Positions 14,463 to 22,904 of a stretch of 25,170 bases of DNA are shown piece after piece. Where the stretch lies: the NCBI GenBank assembly GCA_900752785.1, contig CAADWP010000147.1, forward strand, positions 1 to 25,170. The letters run 5' to 3'. The DNA is from an uncultured Ruminococcus sp. Lineage in GTDB: Bacteria > Bacillota > Clostridia > Oscillospirales > Ruminococcaceae. The position numbers were made by a program, and so were the translations under genes. Position 1 is the first letter of the stretch, and each line of letters opens with the position of its first letter. The notes under the pieces are model-generated. The model searched no databases. It was not told where the DNA came from and worked only from the letters and a program-made list of their open reading frames with translations.

Positions 14463-15233
14463 TCATTTTAAACGGTTTACGATCAAAATAGCGCTGCCCA
14501 ATCCGGCAAGAACAACGCCAGTAACACGATTTAAAATTTTGGGTGACGCTTTATTTGCAAATTTAGCAGCGATCCTTGCCCACATCAGCGTTGACAGAAC
14601 GCAAAAAAGCATACACCACAAATCAGGAATCCCTCCAATAGCAAAGTGACTAACAGAACCGGTCAAAGCTGTAAACGCCATAATAAAGACGCTTGTGCCG
14701 ACAGCAGTTTTCAATTCATATCCAAGTACGCTTGTAAGGATAAGAAGCATCATCATACCGCCGCCTGCGCCGACAAATCCGCAGATCAATCCTATTATCA
14801 CGCCGCAGGCAACAGATTGAAACAGACGTTTTTTAGGCTCTGCCGCCTGCATTCGTTCTTTTGTTGTCATGACAGGCTTTACAATAAATTTAATTCCAAG
14901 AAGCAAAGTCATTATCACCGAAAAATTTCCCATTGCGGTATTTGGCACAAGGCTCGCAAGGAAGCTGCCCGCCAATGTAAATATCAGAACTGTAAACATC
15001 ATGACAAGTCCGTTTTTTACATCAAGATTTTTATTTTTGCCATAGGTATATGCACTGACTGCGCTTGCAAGCACATCGCTTGCCAATGCGATCCCAACCG
15101 CCTCGTACGCCGACATATCCAAAAAGGTTATCAGCATCGGACTAATAACGGCAGCAGCGCTCATTCCGGCAAAACCAGTGCCAAGTCCTGCTCCGATTCC
15201 TGCAATAAAACAGATAATAAATTTAAACAGCAT
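14463..15233 (-). CDS. TauE/SafE-family membrane permease (256 aa)
   Basis: The product is a multi-span membrane protein with about eight hydrophobic segments arranged as two repeated halves, each opening with a glycine-rich motif: A-G-L-G-T-G-F-A-G-M-S (15-25) and G-F-V-G-A-G-G-G-M (152-160). This is the signature of the TauE/SafE (sulfite exporter) family, which moves sulfite, sulfoacetate or other organic anions across the cytoplasmic membrane; the substrate here is unknown. The loop between halves (about 122-138) is basic. It starts nine bases after the TetR gene's stop, so the two form an operon and the permease is probably controlled by that regulator. On the opposite strand a 221-codon frame exists only as the mirror of this hydrophobic sequence. 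Confidence 0.9.
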   Translation of the reverse strand: MLFKFIICFIAGIGAGLGTGFAGMSAAAVISPMLITFLDMSAYEAVGIALASDVLASAVSAYTYGKNKNLDVKNGLVMMFTVLIFTLAGSFLASLVPNTAMGNFSVIMTLLLGIKFIVKPVMTTKERMQAAEPKKRLFQSVACGVIIGLICGFVGAGGGMMMLLILTSVLGYELKTAVGTSVFIMAFTALTGSVSHFAIGGIPDLWCMLFCVLSTLMWARIAAKFANKASPKILNRVTGVVLAGLGSAILIVNRLK

Positions 15234-15242
15234 ATCGTACCC

Positions 15243-15812
15243 CTATTCTTTATATGTTCCTATTACACTTACAGACGCATTATAAATCAATTGTGCAATT
15301 TCTTCCGGTGACTCAGTCATATAACTGTTGATCCATGATTGAATGACATGCATACAGCCTGACAGTATATATTGAATGATATAATCCGAAAAGTTATTGC
15401 TGTTAAGAAGTATATTTTGAGATTTATATTTTAAGAAATCAATTGTATCCTGCATCATAACTAATAAAAAGTTGTCATCCGCACTATTGTTCAAGAGAAG
15501 CTGATATAATTCCTTGTTTTCCTTAATATAACACAGCAGTCTGTACAGTGGCTGTATTGCGTAGTTGATTCCTGATACTTCAATTTCCTGCATACATTTT
15601 TGCCCTTGCTTAAGGGTTTCTTCTTCAATTTCCGTCAAAATATCACGGACGTTTCCGTAGTATTTATAAAAAGTTGATCGGTTCATTTCCGCATTTTCGC
15701 AAAGCTCTGTAACAGAAATCTGGTAAATTGATTTCTGTTGCAGGAGCGATATTAAACTGTTCCTGAACAGCATCTTTGTCAGCCGTGTTCGCTGATTATC
15801 TTTTTGATTCAT
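15243..15812 (-). CDS. TetR-family transcriptional regulator (189 aa)
   Basis: The start is ATG at 15812 (minus strand), with AGGAGG five bases upstream at 15823-15818; the in-frame ATG at 15836 lacks such a site. Residues about 10-57 form the TetR DNA-binding domain, ending in the typical I-S-V-T-E-L-C-E-N-A-E-M-N-R-S-T-F-Y-K-Y-Y helix-turn-helix. The remaining helical part (about 60-189) is the ligand and dimer domain. It is divergent from an MMPL exporter gene and co-directional with a permease, the usual layout in which a TetR protein represses exporters until a ligand appears. The exporter is now broken, so only the permease may remain as a working target. Confidence 0.92.
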   Translation of the reverse strand: MNQKDNQRTRLTKMLFRNSLISLLQQKSIYQISVTELCENAEMNRSTFYKYYGNVRDILTEIEEETLKQGQKCMQEIEVSGINYAIQPLYRLLCYIKENKELYQLLLNNSADDNFLLVMMQDTIDFLKYKSQNILLNSNNFSDYIIQYILSGCMHVIQSWINSYMTESPEEIAQLIYNASVSVIGTYKE

Positions 15813-15859
15813 TATGTCCTCCTGAAACTTATACAAGTTTTTGCATAAATTTTGAATTT

Positions 15860-15885
15860 ACAACAAAACGTGTATAGTTTGTTGT
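15860..15885. promoter_or_regulatory. Probable TetR operator: ACAACAAA-n10-TTTGTTGT
   Basis: A perfect 8-bp inverted repeat (15860-15867 and 15878-15885) lies between the TetR gene and the divergent MMPL promoter. Size and place suit a TetR dimer site. Confidence 0.6.
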
Positions 15886-15914
15886 TTTCGTATCGTTTTA
15901 ATAAAAACTGTTTA

Positions 15915-15943
15915 TTGCAAAAGCAACACACTGTTGATATAAT
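15915..15943 (+). promoter_or_regulatory. Promoter of the (truncated) MMPL gene
   Basis: TTGCAA (15915-15920), a 17-base spacer and TATAAT (15938-15943), 57 bases before the proposed TTG start. Confidence 0.7.
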
Positions 15944-16000
15944 ATAGTATAGCACACTTCAAAGCGTTTGTCAAATTTCAAAGAAAAGAGGTTATGCAAA

Positions 16001-16483
16001 TTGAAAAAAATTGCAGATTGGATCGTTGACAAGAAAATTACAATATTTATTGTCACGGCAATTCTCACTGCGGCTGCTGTATTCGGCATTTTTCAGACAA
16101 ATGTAAATTATGATATGTCGAAATATCTTCCAAAGGACTCGGCTGTAAAACAAGGCATGGAAATCATGGAAGAAGAATACGGTGATATGTCGAGCATTAC
16201 GGTTATGTTTAACGACCTGACGGATCAGGAACAGCTCAGCCGAAAGACAGAACTGGAATCCATTGAAAATGTTAAAACCGTAGTTTATTTGCAGGACGAT
16301 GAAACATATCAAAAAGATAATCATTCTAAATATATGCTTACGGTATCTGCCAATACATATTCCGAAGAAGCGCGCAATGTACTGGAAACAATTGAAAATA
16401 AATATGGAAAGTCAGCATATTGCAGCGGAGCCGTTGTAGATAACGATATGATGGTCAGCACGCTTATTGAAGAAATGCGGTAA
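16001..16483 (+). pseudogene. MMPL/RND-family exporter, 3'-truncated (about 160 codons left)
   Basis: The start is TTG 16001 with AAGAGG nine bases upstream (an in-frame TTG at 15968 has no such site). The remaining part reads KKIADWIVDKKITIFIVTAI and on through the first membrane span (about 10-32), then the first extracellular domain motif N-V-N-Y-D-M-S-K-Y-L-P-K-D-S and G-M-E-I-M-E-E-E-Y-G, as in MMPL exporters of 700 residues or more. The frame stops at 16481 after V-S-T-L-I-E-E-M-R, just where the second membrane span should begin. No later part of the gene is found downstream. It is therefore a truncated remnant that cannot transport. The break falls 105 bases before the cas promoter, suggesting the CRISPR locus arrived, or a deletion occurred, at this point. 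Confidence 0.85.
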
Positions 16484-16588
16484 CTTTATTCTATCAGATT
16501 TTCGTCTATCTCTCAATTATTTTTTCTTCTCTGTCCAATATCTATCACAGCACTACAAAAATATGGTCAGATTTTTATTGGTTTGCTG

Positions 16589-16617
16589 TTGACAAATTAT
16601 TGTAATTGTTGTATAAT
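16589..16617 (+). promoter_or_regulatory. Consensus promoter of the cas operon
   Basis: TTGACA (16589-16594), a 17-base spacer and a perfect TATAAT (16612-16617), 44 bases before cas3. An AT-rich near-palindrome, CAAATTATT...AATAATTTTG, overlaps the spacer and -10 box. Confidence 0.88.
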
Positions 16618-16661
16618 AATTTTGTATAATATTACAAGAAAATTGTTAAAAGGGAGAGAAA

Positions 16662-18815
16662 ATGAAATACGCACATTCATCAGATGACCGAAAACAAACC
16701 ATCAATGAGCATCTGATAGGAGTCGCTGAAAAAGCAGCAGCCTATTCAATAGATCTCATGCGTAGATGTTCTTATATAACAGGACTTGCGCATGATATAG
16801 GAAAGTATGCGGATGCTTTTCAGAGAAGGCTTGAAGGAAGCTGCGCAAAATATGAACATTCTTCATGCGGTGCGATAGAGCTTGGTGAGCTTGCCGAAGA
16901 TGAAATATCCATAGGCATGACATATATGCTGCAATACTGCATAGCGGGACATCATACAGGGCTTCCTGATGGCGGCACCCTCGCCGATAGAGCGGATTCC
17001 GACAGTACTCTTCATGCAAAACTGAAGCGCAGGGAGTATTATGTAGGAGATACGGATTACAGTTCTTATAAGAACGAAATAAAACTCGAACTGCCGAACT
17101 ATTCTCAGCTTGTCAGCGTGATCTTTGATACCAGTAATGAAACTGACATTTACGAAAAATACGCATTTTTCACCCGATATCTGTTCTCGTGTCTTACTGA
17201 CGCGGATTATATAGACACTGAACAGTTCTGTTCCCCAGAGATAGAAAGGGGGCTTCACGCTGATTTTGCTGCAATGCAACGCATTATTGACAAAAAACTG
17301 AGTTCCTTTACTGCAGACACTCCTTTGAAAAAAGCAAGAAAAGAATTGCAGGAGCAGGCTATATGCAGCAGCAGCGCTTCACGTATCAGTATCCTTGATA
17401 TGCCTACAGGAAGCGGAAAAACTCTTTGCAGCATGAAGATTGCCCTAAAAAAGGCAATTGATAATAAAAAGAAGCGTATTATTTATGTCATCCCGTATAC
17501 GAGCATAATCGAACAGACCGCGGAATTATTTGAAAAACTGTTCGGAGAGTGTGCAGATATAGTTCAGCACCATTCCAATTATTGTTATGATACAGAGGAC
17601 TATTCCACAGCTGAAAAAATGAAGCGCTCCACTGAAAATTGGGATGCGCCAGTTATAATAACAACCAGCGTTCAGTTTTTTCAGTCCTTATATCATTATA
17701 AGGGTTCGGGACTCAGAAAGCTTCATAATATAGCTAATTCGGTAATTATATTCGACGAGGTGCATATGCTGCCTGAAAAATATCTGCAGCCATGTCTCAG
17801 AGCGATAGGGTATATCACAGAATATCTTTTTAGTGAAGTTTTGTTTCTTTCGGCGACCATGCCGGATTTTTCTGAACTTTTTGAAAGATACAGCTCTAAT
17901 GCTGTTTATGATGAACTTATAAAGGACAAGAGTGCTTTTGCCGCCTTTCAGAAATGCAGATATTCTTACATAGGGCATACGGATATGGAGGCCGTTGCTG
18001 AAATAGCCGACAAATACCGTTCAAGCCTCATTATCGTTAATAGCAGAAAAACAGCTATGGAGACCTATCAGCTGCTTTCAGGGAAAAAATATCATCTGTC
18101 TGCATATATGACTCCCGCCGACCGCTCGGAGACTATAAAGTGTATCCGTGAAGCTCTTGCAGCCGGAGAGAAGATAACCGTCGTTTCGACATCTCTTGTT
18201 GAAGCCGGCGTGGATCTTGATTTTGAGGCTGTTTTCAGACAGCTTGCAGGACTTGACAGCATATTGCAGTCCGGCGGAAGATGTAATCGTGAAGGAAAAC
18301 TTGAATACGGCGACGTGTTTATTTTTGAAACCGATGAGAAGCTCCATGGGGATATGAAGGTTCGTGCAGGTATTGTAAAAGCGATGATAGAAAGCGATAA
18401 GGACATTACCTCCGAGGAATGTATCAAATCTTATTACAAAAGACTATTTTTGTATTCTGATGACATTATAGACAAAAACTCGATCGCAAAGAATTGCAAT
18501 GGTTTTGACAGCATACCGTTCAGGACTTATGCGGAGGAGTTTAATTTTATCAAGGAGGATACGATAAGCGTTGTGATAGATAACTGTTGTGAAACGGCAG
18601 AACTTTTGTCTCAACTGAAATACGGCGGAAGAAATGTCAGACGAAAGCTGCAAAGACATTCTGTTTCGCTCAGGTTGGGGGGAGAATTTGATAACGCTTT
18701 GAAAACAGGTTTGATACATGATATGGGATATGGCGTCTATGTCCTGTCAAATAACGATATTTATTCAAAAGAAACAGGTCTGAACATGAATTATCAGCCG
18801 AATTATATTTTTTAG
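16662..18815 (+). CDS. cas3: Cas3 helicase-nuclease, type I-C
   Basis: Cas3 is the single-strand-DNA nuclease and 3'-5' helicase recruited by Cascade to destroy target DNA. The N-terminal HD nuclease has His17 (N-E-H), the HD pair His44-Asp45 in L-A-H-D-I-G-K, E-H-S-S-C-G (65-70) and G-H-H-T-G (96-100). The SF2 helicase has Walker A P-T-G-S-G-K-T (248-254), DEVH (365-368), SATM (397-400), and the late motifs S-T-S-L-V-E-A-G-V-D-L-D and Q-S-G-G-R-C-N-R-E-G. The C-terminal domain is short. At 717 aa it fits the compact type I-C Cas3. ATG 16662 has AGGGAGAG upstream. It is the first gene of the operon, with cas5 starting 15 bases after its stop. Confidence 0.96.
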   Translation: MKYAHSSDDRKQTINEHLIGVAEKAAAYSIDLMRRCSYITGLAHDIGKYADAFQRRLEGSCAKYEHSSCGAIELGELAEDEISIGMTYMLQYCIAGHHTGLPDGGTLADRADSDSTLHAKLKRREYYVGDTDYSSYKNEIKLELPNYSQLVSVIFDTSNETDIYEKYAFFTRYLFSCLTDADYIDTEQFCSPEIERGLHADFAAMQRIIDKKLSSFTADTPLKKARKELQEQAICSSSASRISILDMPTGSGKTLCSMKIALKKAIDNKKKRIIYVIPYTSIIEQTAELFEKLFGECADIVQHHSNYCYDTEDYSTAEKMKRSTENWDAPVIITTSVQFFQSLYHYKGSGLRKLHNIANSVIIFDEVHMLPEKYLQPCLRAIGYITEYLFSEVLFLSATMPDFSELFERYSSNAVYDELIKDKSAFAAFQKCRYSYIGHTDMEAVAEIADKYRSSLIIVNSRKTAMETYQLLSGKKYHLSAYMTPADRSETIKCIREALAAGEKITVVSTSLVEAGVDLDFEAVFRQLAGLDSILQSGGRCNREGKLEYGDVFIFETDEKLHGDMKVRAGIVKAMIESDKDITSEECIKSYYKRLFLYSDDIIDKNSIAKNCNGFDSIPFRTYAEEFNFIKEDTISVVIDNCCETAELLSQLKYGGRNVRRKLQRHSVSLRLGGEFDNALKTGLIHDMGYGVYVLSNNDIYSKETGLNMNYQPNYIF

Positions 18816-18830
18816 AGAGGAGTGAGCTGT

Positions 18831-19550
18831 TTGAGCTACGGTTTTAAAATTATGGTGGAAGGAGATTATGCGCTCTTCACTCGTCCTGAGATGAAGGTGG
18901 AACGCGTAAGCTACGATGTCCCGACCGTATCGGCCATGGAAGGTCTGATAAAGTCAGTGTATTGGAAACCGGCAATTCGAATTATCATTGATAAGATCAT
19001 CGTTTTCAATCCTATCAAATTTATTAATATTCGCCGGAATGAAGTGAAAAACAAAATTGCGCAGAAAGTGGTGCTGTCGCAGATGAAGGGCAAGGGCAGT
19101 CCTGAGATATATGCGTCCGAACAGCGAAGTCAGCGTGCGGGTATGTTGCTGAAGGACGTGAAATACGGCATCGAGTTTCACTTTGAGCTGACAGGCAACA
19201 AATCAGACCATGCAGATGAAAGCGAAGAAAAGCATTACAACATCATGCTTAGGAGACTGCAAAATGGTCAGTGCTTCAGGCAACCGTGTCTTGGATGCAG
19301 AGAGTTTTCCGTAAAAAAGATAAAGCTTGTGGAGGAATTTGATTTGTCGCAGGTGGATTCTTCGCTCCACGGAGATATTGATCTCGGGTATATGCTCTAC
19401 GGCTTGAAATTTGCGGATGGAGGTCTTCCTGTGAATAATAACTGGGACGAGCCTAAGTTCTCGGACAAAGCAGACCCAATATATTATCGTCCGCACATGA
19501 TTGATGGCGTGATAAACGTTGCGAAGTACAGGGAGGGGATTATATGCTGA
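18831..19550 (+). CDS. cas5c: Cas5c (Cas5d): crRNA-processing and Cascade subunit, type I-C
   Basis: In type I-C this protein replaces Cas6: it cuts the repeat RNA and stays bound to the 5' handle in Cascade. The product from TTG 18831 starts MSYGFKIMVEGDYALFTRPE, the standard opening of the family; AGAGGAG lies eight bases before the TTG, whereas GTG 18822 would overlap that site. Further family marks are V-E-R-V-S-Y-D-V-P-T, S-V-Y-W-K-P-A-I (42-49), the glycine-rich region, and R-Q-P-C-L-G-C-R-E-F. Tyr44, Lys46 and the later Lys/His residues near K-Y-G-I-E-F-H-F are candidates for the cutting site by analogy with studied homologues. The length of 239 aa is normal. The 3' end overlaps cas8c by seven bases. 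Confidence 0.95.
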   Translation: MSYGFKIMVEGDYALFTRPEMKVERVSYDVPTVSAMEGLIKSVYWKPAIRIIIDKIIVFNPIKFINIRRNEVKNKIAQKVVLSQMKGKGSPEIYASEQRSQRAGMLLKDVKYGIEFHFELTGNKSDHADESEEKHYNIMLRRLQNGQCFRQPCLGCREFSVKKIKLVEEFDLSQVDSSLHGDIDLGYMLYGLKFADGGLPVNNNWDEPKFSDKADPIYYRPHMIDGVINVAKYREGIIC

Positions 19551-21346
19551 TAAAGGCTCTTTGCGATTATGCGGATAAGCAGGCGGCTAAGCCTGACGGC
19601 AAAAAGATCCCTGACGGTTTTGCGGAGCAGGACATCCATTATCGAATAGTTCTCTCCGAGGATGGAGAATTGAAGGATATCATCCCGTTCAAGGAAACAG
19701 TGACTTTCAAGGACAAAAAAGGAAATGACAAGACTAAAGAAATACCTCGAAAGGCTGTTATTCCGTTAAGGACTCAGAAACCCGGAATCGACTCTAATTA
19801 TATAGAGCACCGTCCACTCTACATCTTCGGATTAAATTATGACAAGGATTCTTTTTCACCTGATGATAATACAAATAAGGCGAGGAAATCCCACGCGGCA
19901 TTTGTTGAACACGAGCTTGAGTTCCTTGAAGGACTTGATTCGCCTGCCTGTACGGCATACAGGAGGTTTGTGGAAAAATGGCAGCCCGAAAACCAATGTG
20001 AAAATGCTGTTTTGAAAGAGCTTGGAAAGGATATCAAGGGCGCATATTTCGGATTTTCAATAGGTGAAGAAGTCAATTATCTTGAATCTGACCCACAAAT
20101 AATTGCAAAATATCAGAAACGCTTTTTTGAAAAAAACGAAGAAAAAGCCGATGAGGTCAAAGCAGTCTGCGGTATACTTGGCGAAAAAGATATCACAGCA
20201 AGGCTTCACGACAAGATAAAGTTTCCTGGAGGACAGTCGTCAGGCTGTCAGCTTGTATGTATGAACGATACGGCATTTGAATCATACGGCAAAACGCAGT
20301 CCTATAACAGCAGCGTTTCTGAAATGGCAATGAAGAAATACACAGCCACTTTTAACGAGCTTCTGGCTGATAAGTCACATTATTGCGTTTTGGGAGAAAT
20401 GGTGCTGGTATGGTTTGCTATGAAAAATAACGATTCGGCTGAAAGCAGCTTTTTCTCCAAGTTCCTAATGAATAATTCAGACAAGGAATCTGATTTGATG
20501 ATATCCACGATGATGCGATATGCACGAGACGGCTATACCGCTGACAGCGAGGTGATAGACAAGCTAATCACGGATAAGAAAGTTGCCTTCTATATCGCGG
20601 GCTTGACGCCGAATGCTTCGAGGATATGCCAAAAATTCGTATATAAAGGTAATTTTGGAGATATGCTCGATAATTTGATTAAGCATCAATGCGACTTGAT
20701 GATAAACGAGAGCAATACCAGACCTGTCTATTTCGGAGGTATAGCAAGGGAGCTAAAATCCCCGAAATCGACCGATGGTAAAGTCCCAGCTCCGCTTATG
20801 ACGGCGATAATGCTTGCGGCTTTGAATAATACCAGGTATCCGGACGCGCTTCTTTCAACTGTCATAAGGCGTGTGAAGACTGACAGCGACGAGGAAAATA
20901 ATCGTTATATCAAGCTCAATAATATAAGAGCAGGAATCATCAAAGCCTGTTTGAACAGAAAATACAATAAGGAGGAAATAACAATGGCTTGGAATGAGGA
21001 AAACAAGAATCCCGCGTACCTCTGCGGAGGTTTGTTCGCGGTGTACGAGAAGATACAGCAGGATTCCTCGGGCGGCAATTTGAACCGAACTATCAAGGAT
21101 GCGTATTTTGCCTCTGCGTGTTCCCGACCTGCGAGCGTATTCCCGAAGCTTGCCAAGCTTGCGCAGAATCATATGAGAAAGTTAAGTGAAGGCAGCGAGG
21201 TATACTACAATAAGCTTCTTGGCGCGGTTATGAACAAGCTTGACGGAGCTTTCCCCGCGACATTGAGCCTCGATGACCAGGGACGCTTTATCGTAGGCTA
21301 TTATCAAATGAATCAAAAACTCTATAAATCCAATAAAAGCGAATGA
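19544..21346 (+). CDS. cas8c: Cas8c (Csd1): large subunit of type I-C Cascade
   Basis: The large subunit recognises the PAM and helps open target DNA. The 600-aa product opens M-L-I-K-A-L-C-D-Y-A-D and has the Csd1 features R-I-V-L-S-E-D-G-E-L (about 34-43), the R-T-Q-K-P-G-I-D-S-N-Y segment, F-S-I-G-E-E-V (about 174) and Y-F-G-G-I-A-R-E-L in the second half. ATG 19544 overlaps cas5c by seven bases, with GGAGGGGA upstream. The length is normal and no break is seen. The last fifth of the gene also encodes a separate small subunit from an internal start (see next entry). Confidence 0.95.
   Translation: MLIKALCDYADKQAAKPDGKKIPDGFAEQDIHYRIVLSEDGELKDIIPFKETVTFKDKKGNDKTKEIPRKAVIPLRTQKPGIDSNYIEHRPLYIFGLNYDKDSFSPDDNTNKARKSHAAFVEHELEFLEGLDSPACTAYRRFVEKWQPENQCENAVLKELGKDIKGAYFGFSIGEEVNYLESDPQIIAKYQKRFFEKNEEKADEVKAVCGILGEKDITARLHDKIKFPGGQSSGCQLVCMNDTAFESYGKTQSYNSSVSEMAMKKYTATFNELLADKSHYCVLGEMVLVWFAMKNNDSAESSFFSKFLMNNSDKESDLMISTMMRYARDGYTADSEVIDKLITDKKVAFYIAGLTPNASRICQKFVYKGNFGDMLDNLIKHQCDLMINESNTRPVYFGGIARELKSPKSTDGKVPAPLMTAIMLAALNNTRYPDALLSTVIRRVKTDSDEENNRYIKLNNIRAGIIKACLNRKYNKEEITMAWNEENKNPAYLCGGLFAVYEKIQQDSSGGNLNRTIKDAYFASACSRPASVFPKLAKLAQNHMRKLSEGSEVYYNKLLGAVMNKLDGAFPATLSLDDQGRFIVGYYQMNQKLYKSNKSE
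20984..21346 (+). CDS. cas11c: Cas11c small subunit from an internal start within cas8c
   Basis: Within cas8c and in the same frame, AAGGAGG (20969-20975) sits eight bases before ATG 20984 (codon 481), a ribosome binding site as strong as any true start in this window. The product, MAWNEENKNPAYLCGGLFAV and on to the shared stop, is 120 aa. Published work on type I-C and other systems shows that the Cas11 small subunit is made by independent translation from within cas8; here the site is visible directly. The product would line the Cascade belly and stabilise the target strand. Confidence 0.85.
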   Translation: MAWNEENKNPAYLCGGLFAVYEKIQQDSSGGNLNRTIKDAYFASACSRPASVFPKLAKLAQNHMRKLSEGSEVYYNKLLGAVMNKLDGAFPATLSLDDQGRFIVGYYQMNQKLYKSNKSE

Positions 21347-21360
21347 AAGGACGGTCAATT

Positions 21361-22233
21361 ATGGAAAATAATGCTATAAAGAACAGATATGAATTTGTAA
21401 TGCTTTTTGACGTTGAGAACGGTAATCCCAACGGCGATCCAGACGCGGGAAATATGCCGAGAACAGACCCCGAGACTTCTTACGGCATAGTTACCGATGT
21501 GTGTCTGAAGCGCAAGATAAGGAACTTCGTAGAGTTATGTAAGGATGGCGAGGGTGGATACAATATCCTCGTGAAAGCTGACCGTTCGCTCAATTCAAAG
21601 TTTACTGAGGCGTATGACGCTCTTGGGCTTGAAAAGAAACAGAAGGGAAAGAACACCAACGATGTGAAAAAGGCTCAGGAGTACATCTGCGCGAACTACT
21701 ATGATGTACGTACATTCGGCGCTGTTATGAGTACGGGAGACGACCCGTGCGGTATCGTAAGAGGTCCCGTACAGATCAACTTCGCCAAGAGCATTGACCC
21801 TGTATACGTTCAGGATATCACTGTAACTCGTCAGGCTGTCACTACCGATAAGGATTTCACAGAGAAGAAGCAGAGCGAAATGGGAAAAAAGAGCTTTATC
21901 TCATACGGACTTTACCGTGCAGAGGGCTATGTCTCGGCTATGCTCGCACAAAAAGTCACAGGCTTCTCTGAGGACGATCTTGAGCTTCTGTGGACTGCTA
22001 TTGTCAATATGTTTGAAAACGACAGAAGCGCCGCAAGAGGAAAGATGTGCCTGAGAAAGCTATACGTATTCAAGCACGATTCAGCAATAGGAAATGCGCC
22101 TGCGCATATTCTTTTCGACAAGATAAAGGTCGAAAGAAAGCCTGGAGTTGAACCTCCGAGAGCGTTTACTGATTACGAAATCACTGTTGACAGAAATATG
22201 CCGTCGGGCGTTGATCTTATCGAAAAGCTATGA
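21361..22233 (+). CDS. cas7: Cas7 (Csd2): backbone subunit of type I-C Cascade
   Basis: Several copies coat the crRNA spacer. The start is ATG 21361 with AAAGGA about eight bases upstream; an ATG at 21343 overlapping the cas8c stop has no such site. The 290-aa product has the family opening Y-E-F-V-M-L-F-D-V-E-N-G-N-P-N-G-D-P-D-A-G (N-P-N-G-D-P), then R-T-D-P-E-T-S-Y-G-I-V-T-D-V-C-L-K-R-K-I-R, the D-V-R-T-F-G-A-V-M strand (about 118), and G-P-V-Q-I-N-F-A. The length is normal and nothing is missing. The stop overlaps the cas4 start by four bases (ATGA). Confidence 0.95.
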   Translation: MENNAIKNRYEFVMLFDVENGNPNGDPDAGNMPRTDPETSYGIVTDVCLKRKIRNFVELCKDGEGGYNILVKADRSLNSKFTEAYDALGLEKKQKGKNTNDVKKAQEYICANYYDVRTFGAVMSTGDDPCGIVRGPVQINFAKSIDPVYVQDITVTRQAVTTDKDFTEKKQSEMGKKSFISYGLYRAEGYVSAMLAQKVTGFSEDDLELLWTAIVNMFENDRSAARGKMCLRKLYVFKHDSAIGNAPAHILFDKIKVERKPGVEPPRAFTDYEITVDRNMPSGVDLIEKL

Positions 22234-22904
22234 ACGACCGTACTGTAAATATCCGCAATATCCAGCATTATATGTACTGCCCCAGACGCTTTGCACTTCT
22301 GGAGATAAATAATGACTGGGCGGAAAATGCTTTTGTCGTAAAGGCAAATCTACAGCACAAACATGTCCACAACGGCAGCCACAGCTACTCTGACAGCAAA
22401 AAGATAGTCCGAAGCGATATAACTGTGTATAACGACGAACCCGAATATGACATATTCGGTATCACAGATTGCATTGAGTTTATACGCAGCAGCGAGGGCA
22501 CGGAGCTGAGTAGTCAGGATGGCAGGTTTAAGGTGAGAATAATCGAATACAAGCCAAGAGCTCCAAAATATGATACCTTTAACGAGACTGACGCTATACA
22601 GGTCTTTGCGCAGAAGATATGCGCGGATTCGATATGGAAGTGCAACTGCGAGGCCTATATATATTACTCGGATACGCGCAAGCGAGTCATGCTTCCGTTC
22701 GATACTGAATATGAAAAGTACGACAAGAAGCTCAAGGAGCTGCTTTCGGAAATTAGGAATCTGCTTGATGAAAAGAGGATACCCTCACGCAAAACAGGAC
22801 AGAAGTGCAGCGGCTGTTCAATGTCGGATATATGCTTCCCAAAGGAGAAGAAGTATTGCGTCAGGGATATAGTAATGTCGCAGATAGGAGAGGAACTGCC
22901 ATGA
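22230..22904 (+). CDS. cas4: Cas4 exonuclease, adaptation factor
   Basis: Cas4 works with Cas1-Cas2 to trim and orient prespacers so that the PAM side is chosen correctly. The 224-aa product has the RecB-family nuclease residues Asp80 (G-I-T-D), Glu106 and Lys108 (E-Y-K) and Gln124 (I-Q-V-F-A), and the iron-sulfur cluster ligands Cys17 (Y-C-P-R-R), Cys193, Cys196 and Cys202 (K-C-S-G-C...I-C-F-P). All four Cys are present, as in active members. ATG 22230 overlaps the cas7 stop, and its stop overlaps the cas1 start (ATGA). Confidence 0.95.
   Translation: MNDRTVNIRNIQHYMYCPRRFALLEINNDWAENAFVVKANLQHKHVHNGSHSYSDSKKIVRSDITVYNDEPEYDIFGITDCIEFIRSSEGTELSSQDGRFKVRIIEYKPRAPKYDTFNETDAIQVFAQKICADSIWKCNCEAYIYYSDTRKRVMLPFDTEYEKYDKKLKELLSEIRNLLDEKRIPSRKTGQKCSGCSMSDICFPKEKKYCVRDIVMSQIGEELP

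Noticed and set aside
14646..15311. A 221-codon plus-strand frame rich in Cys, His and Lys
   Set aside because: It is the mirror of the TauE/SafE permease gene; the hydrophobic minus-strand product with clear family motifs is the real one.
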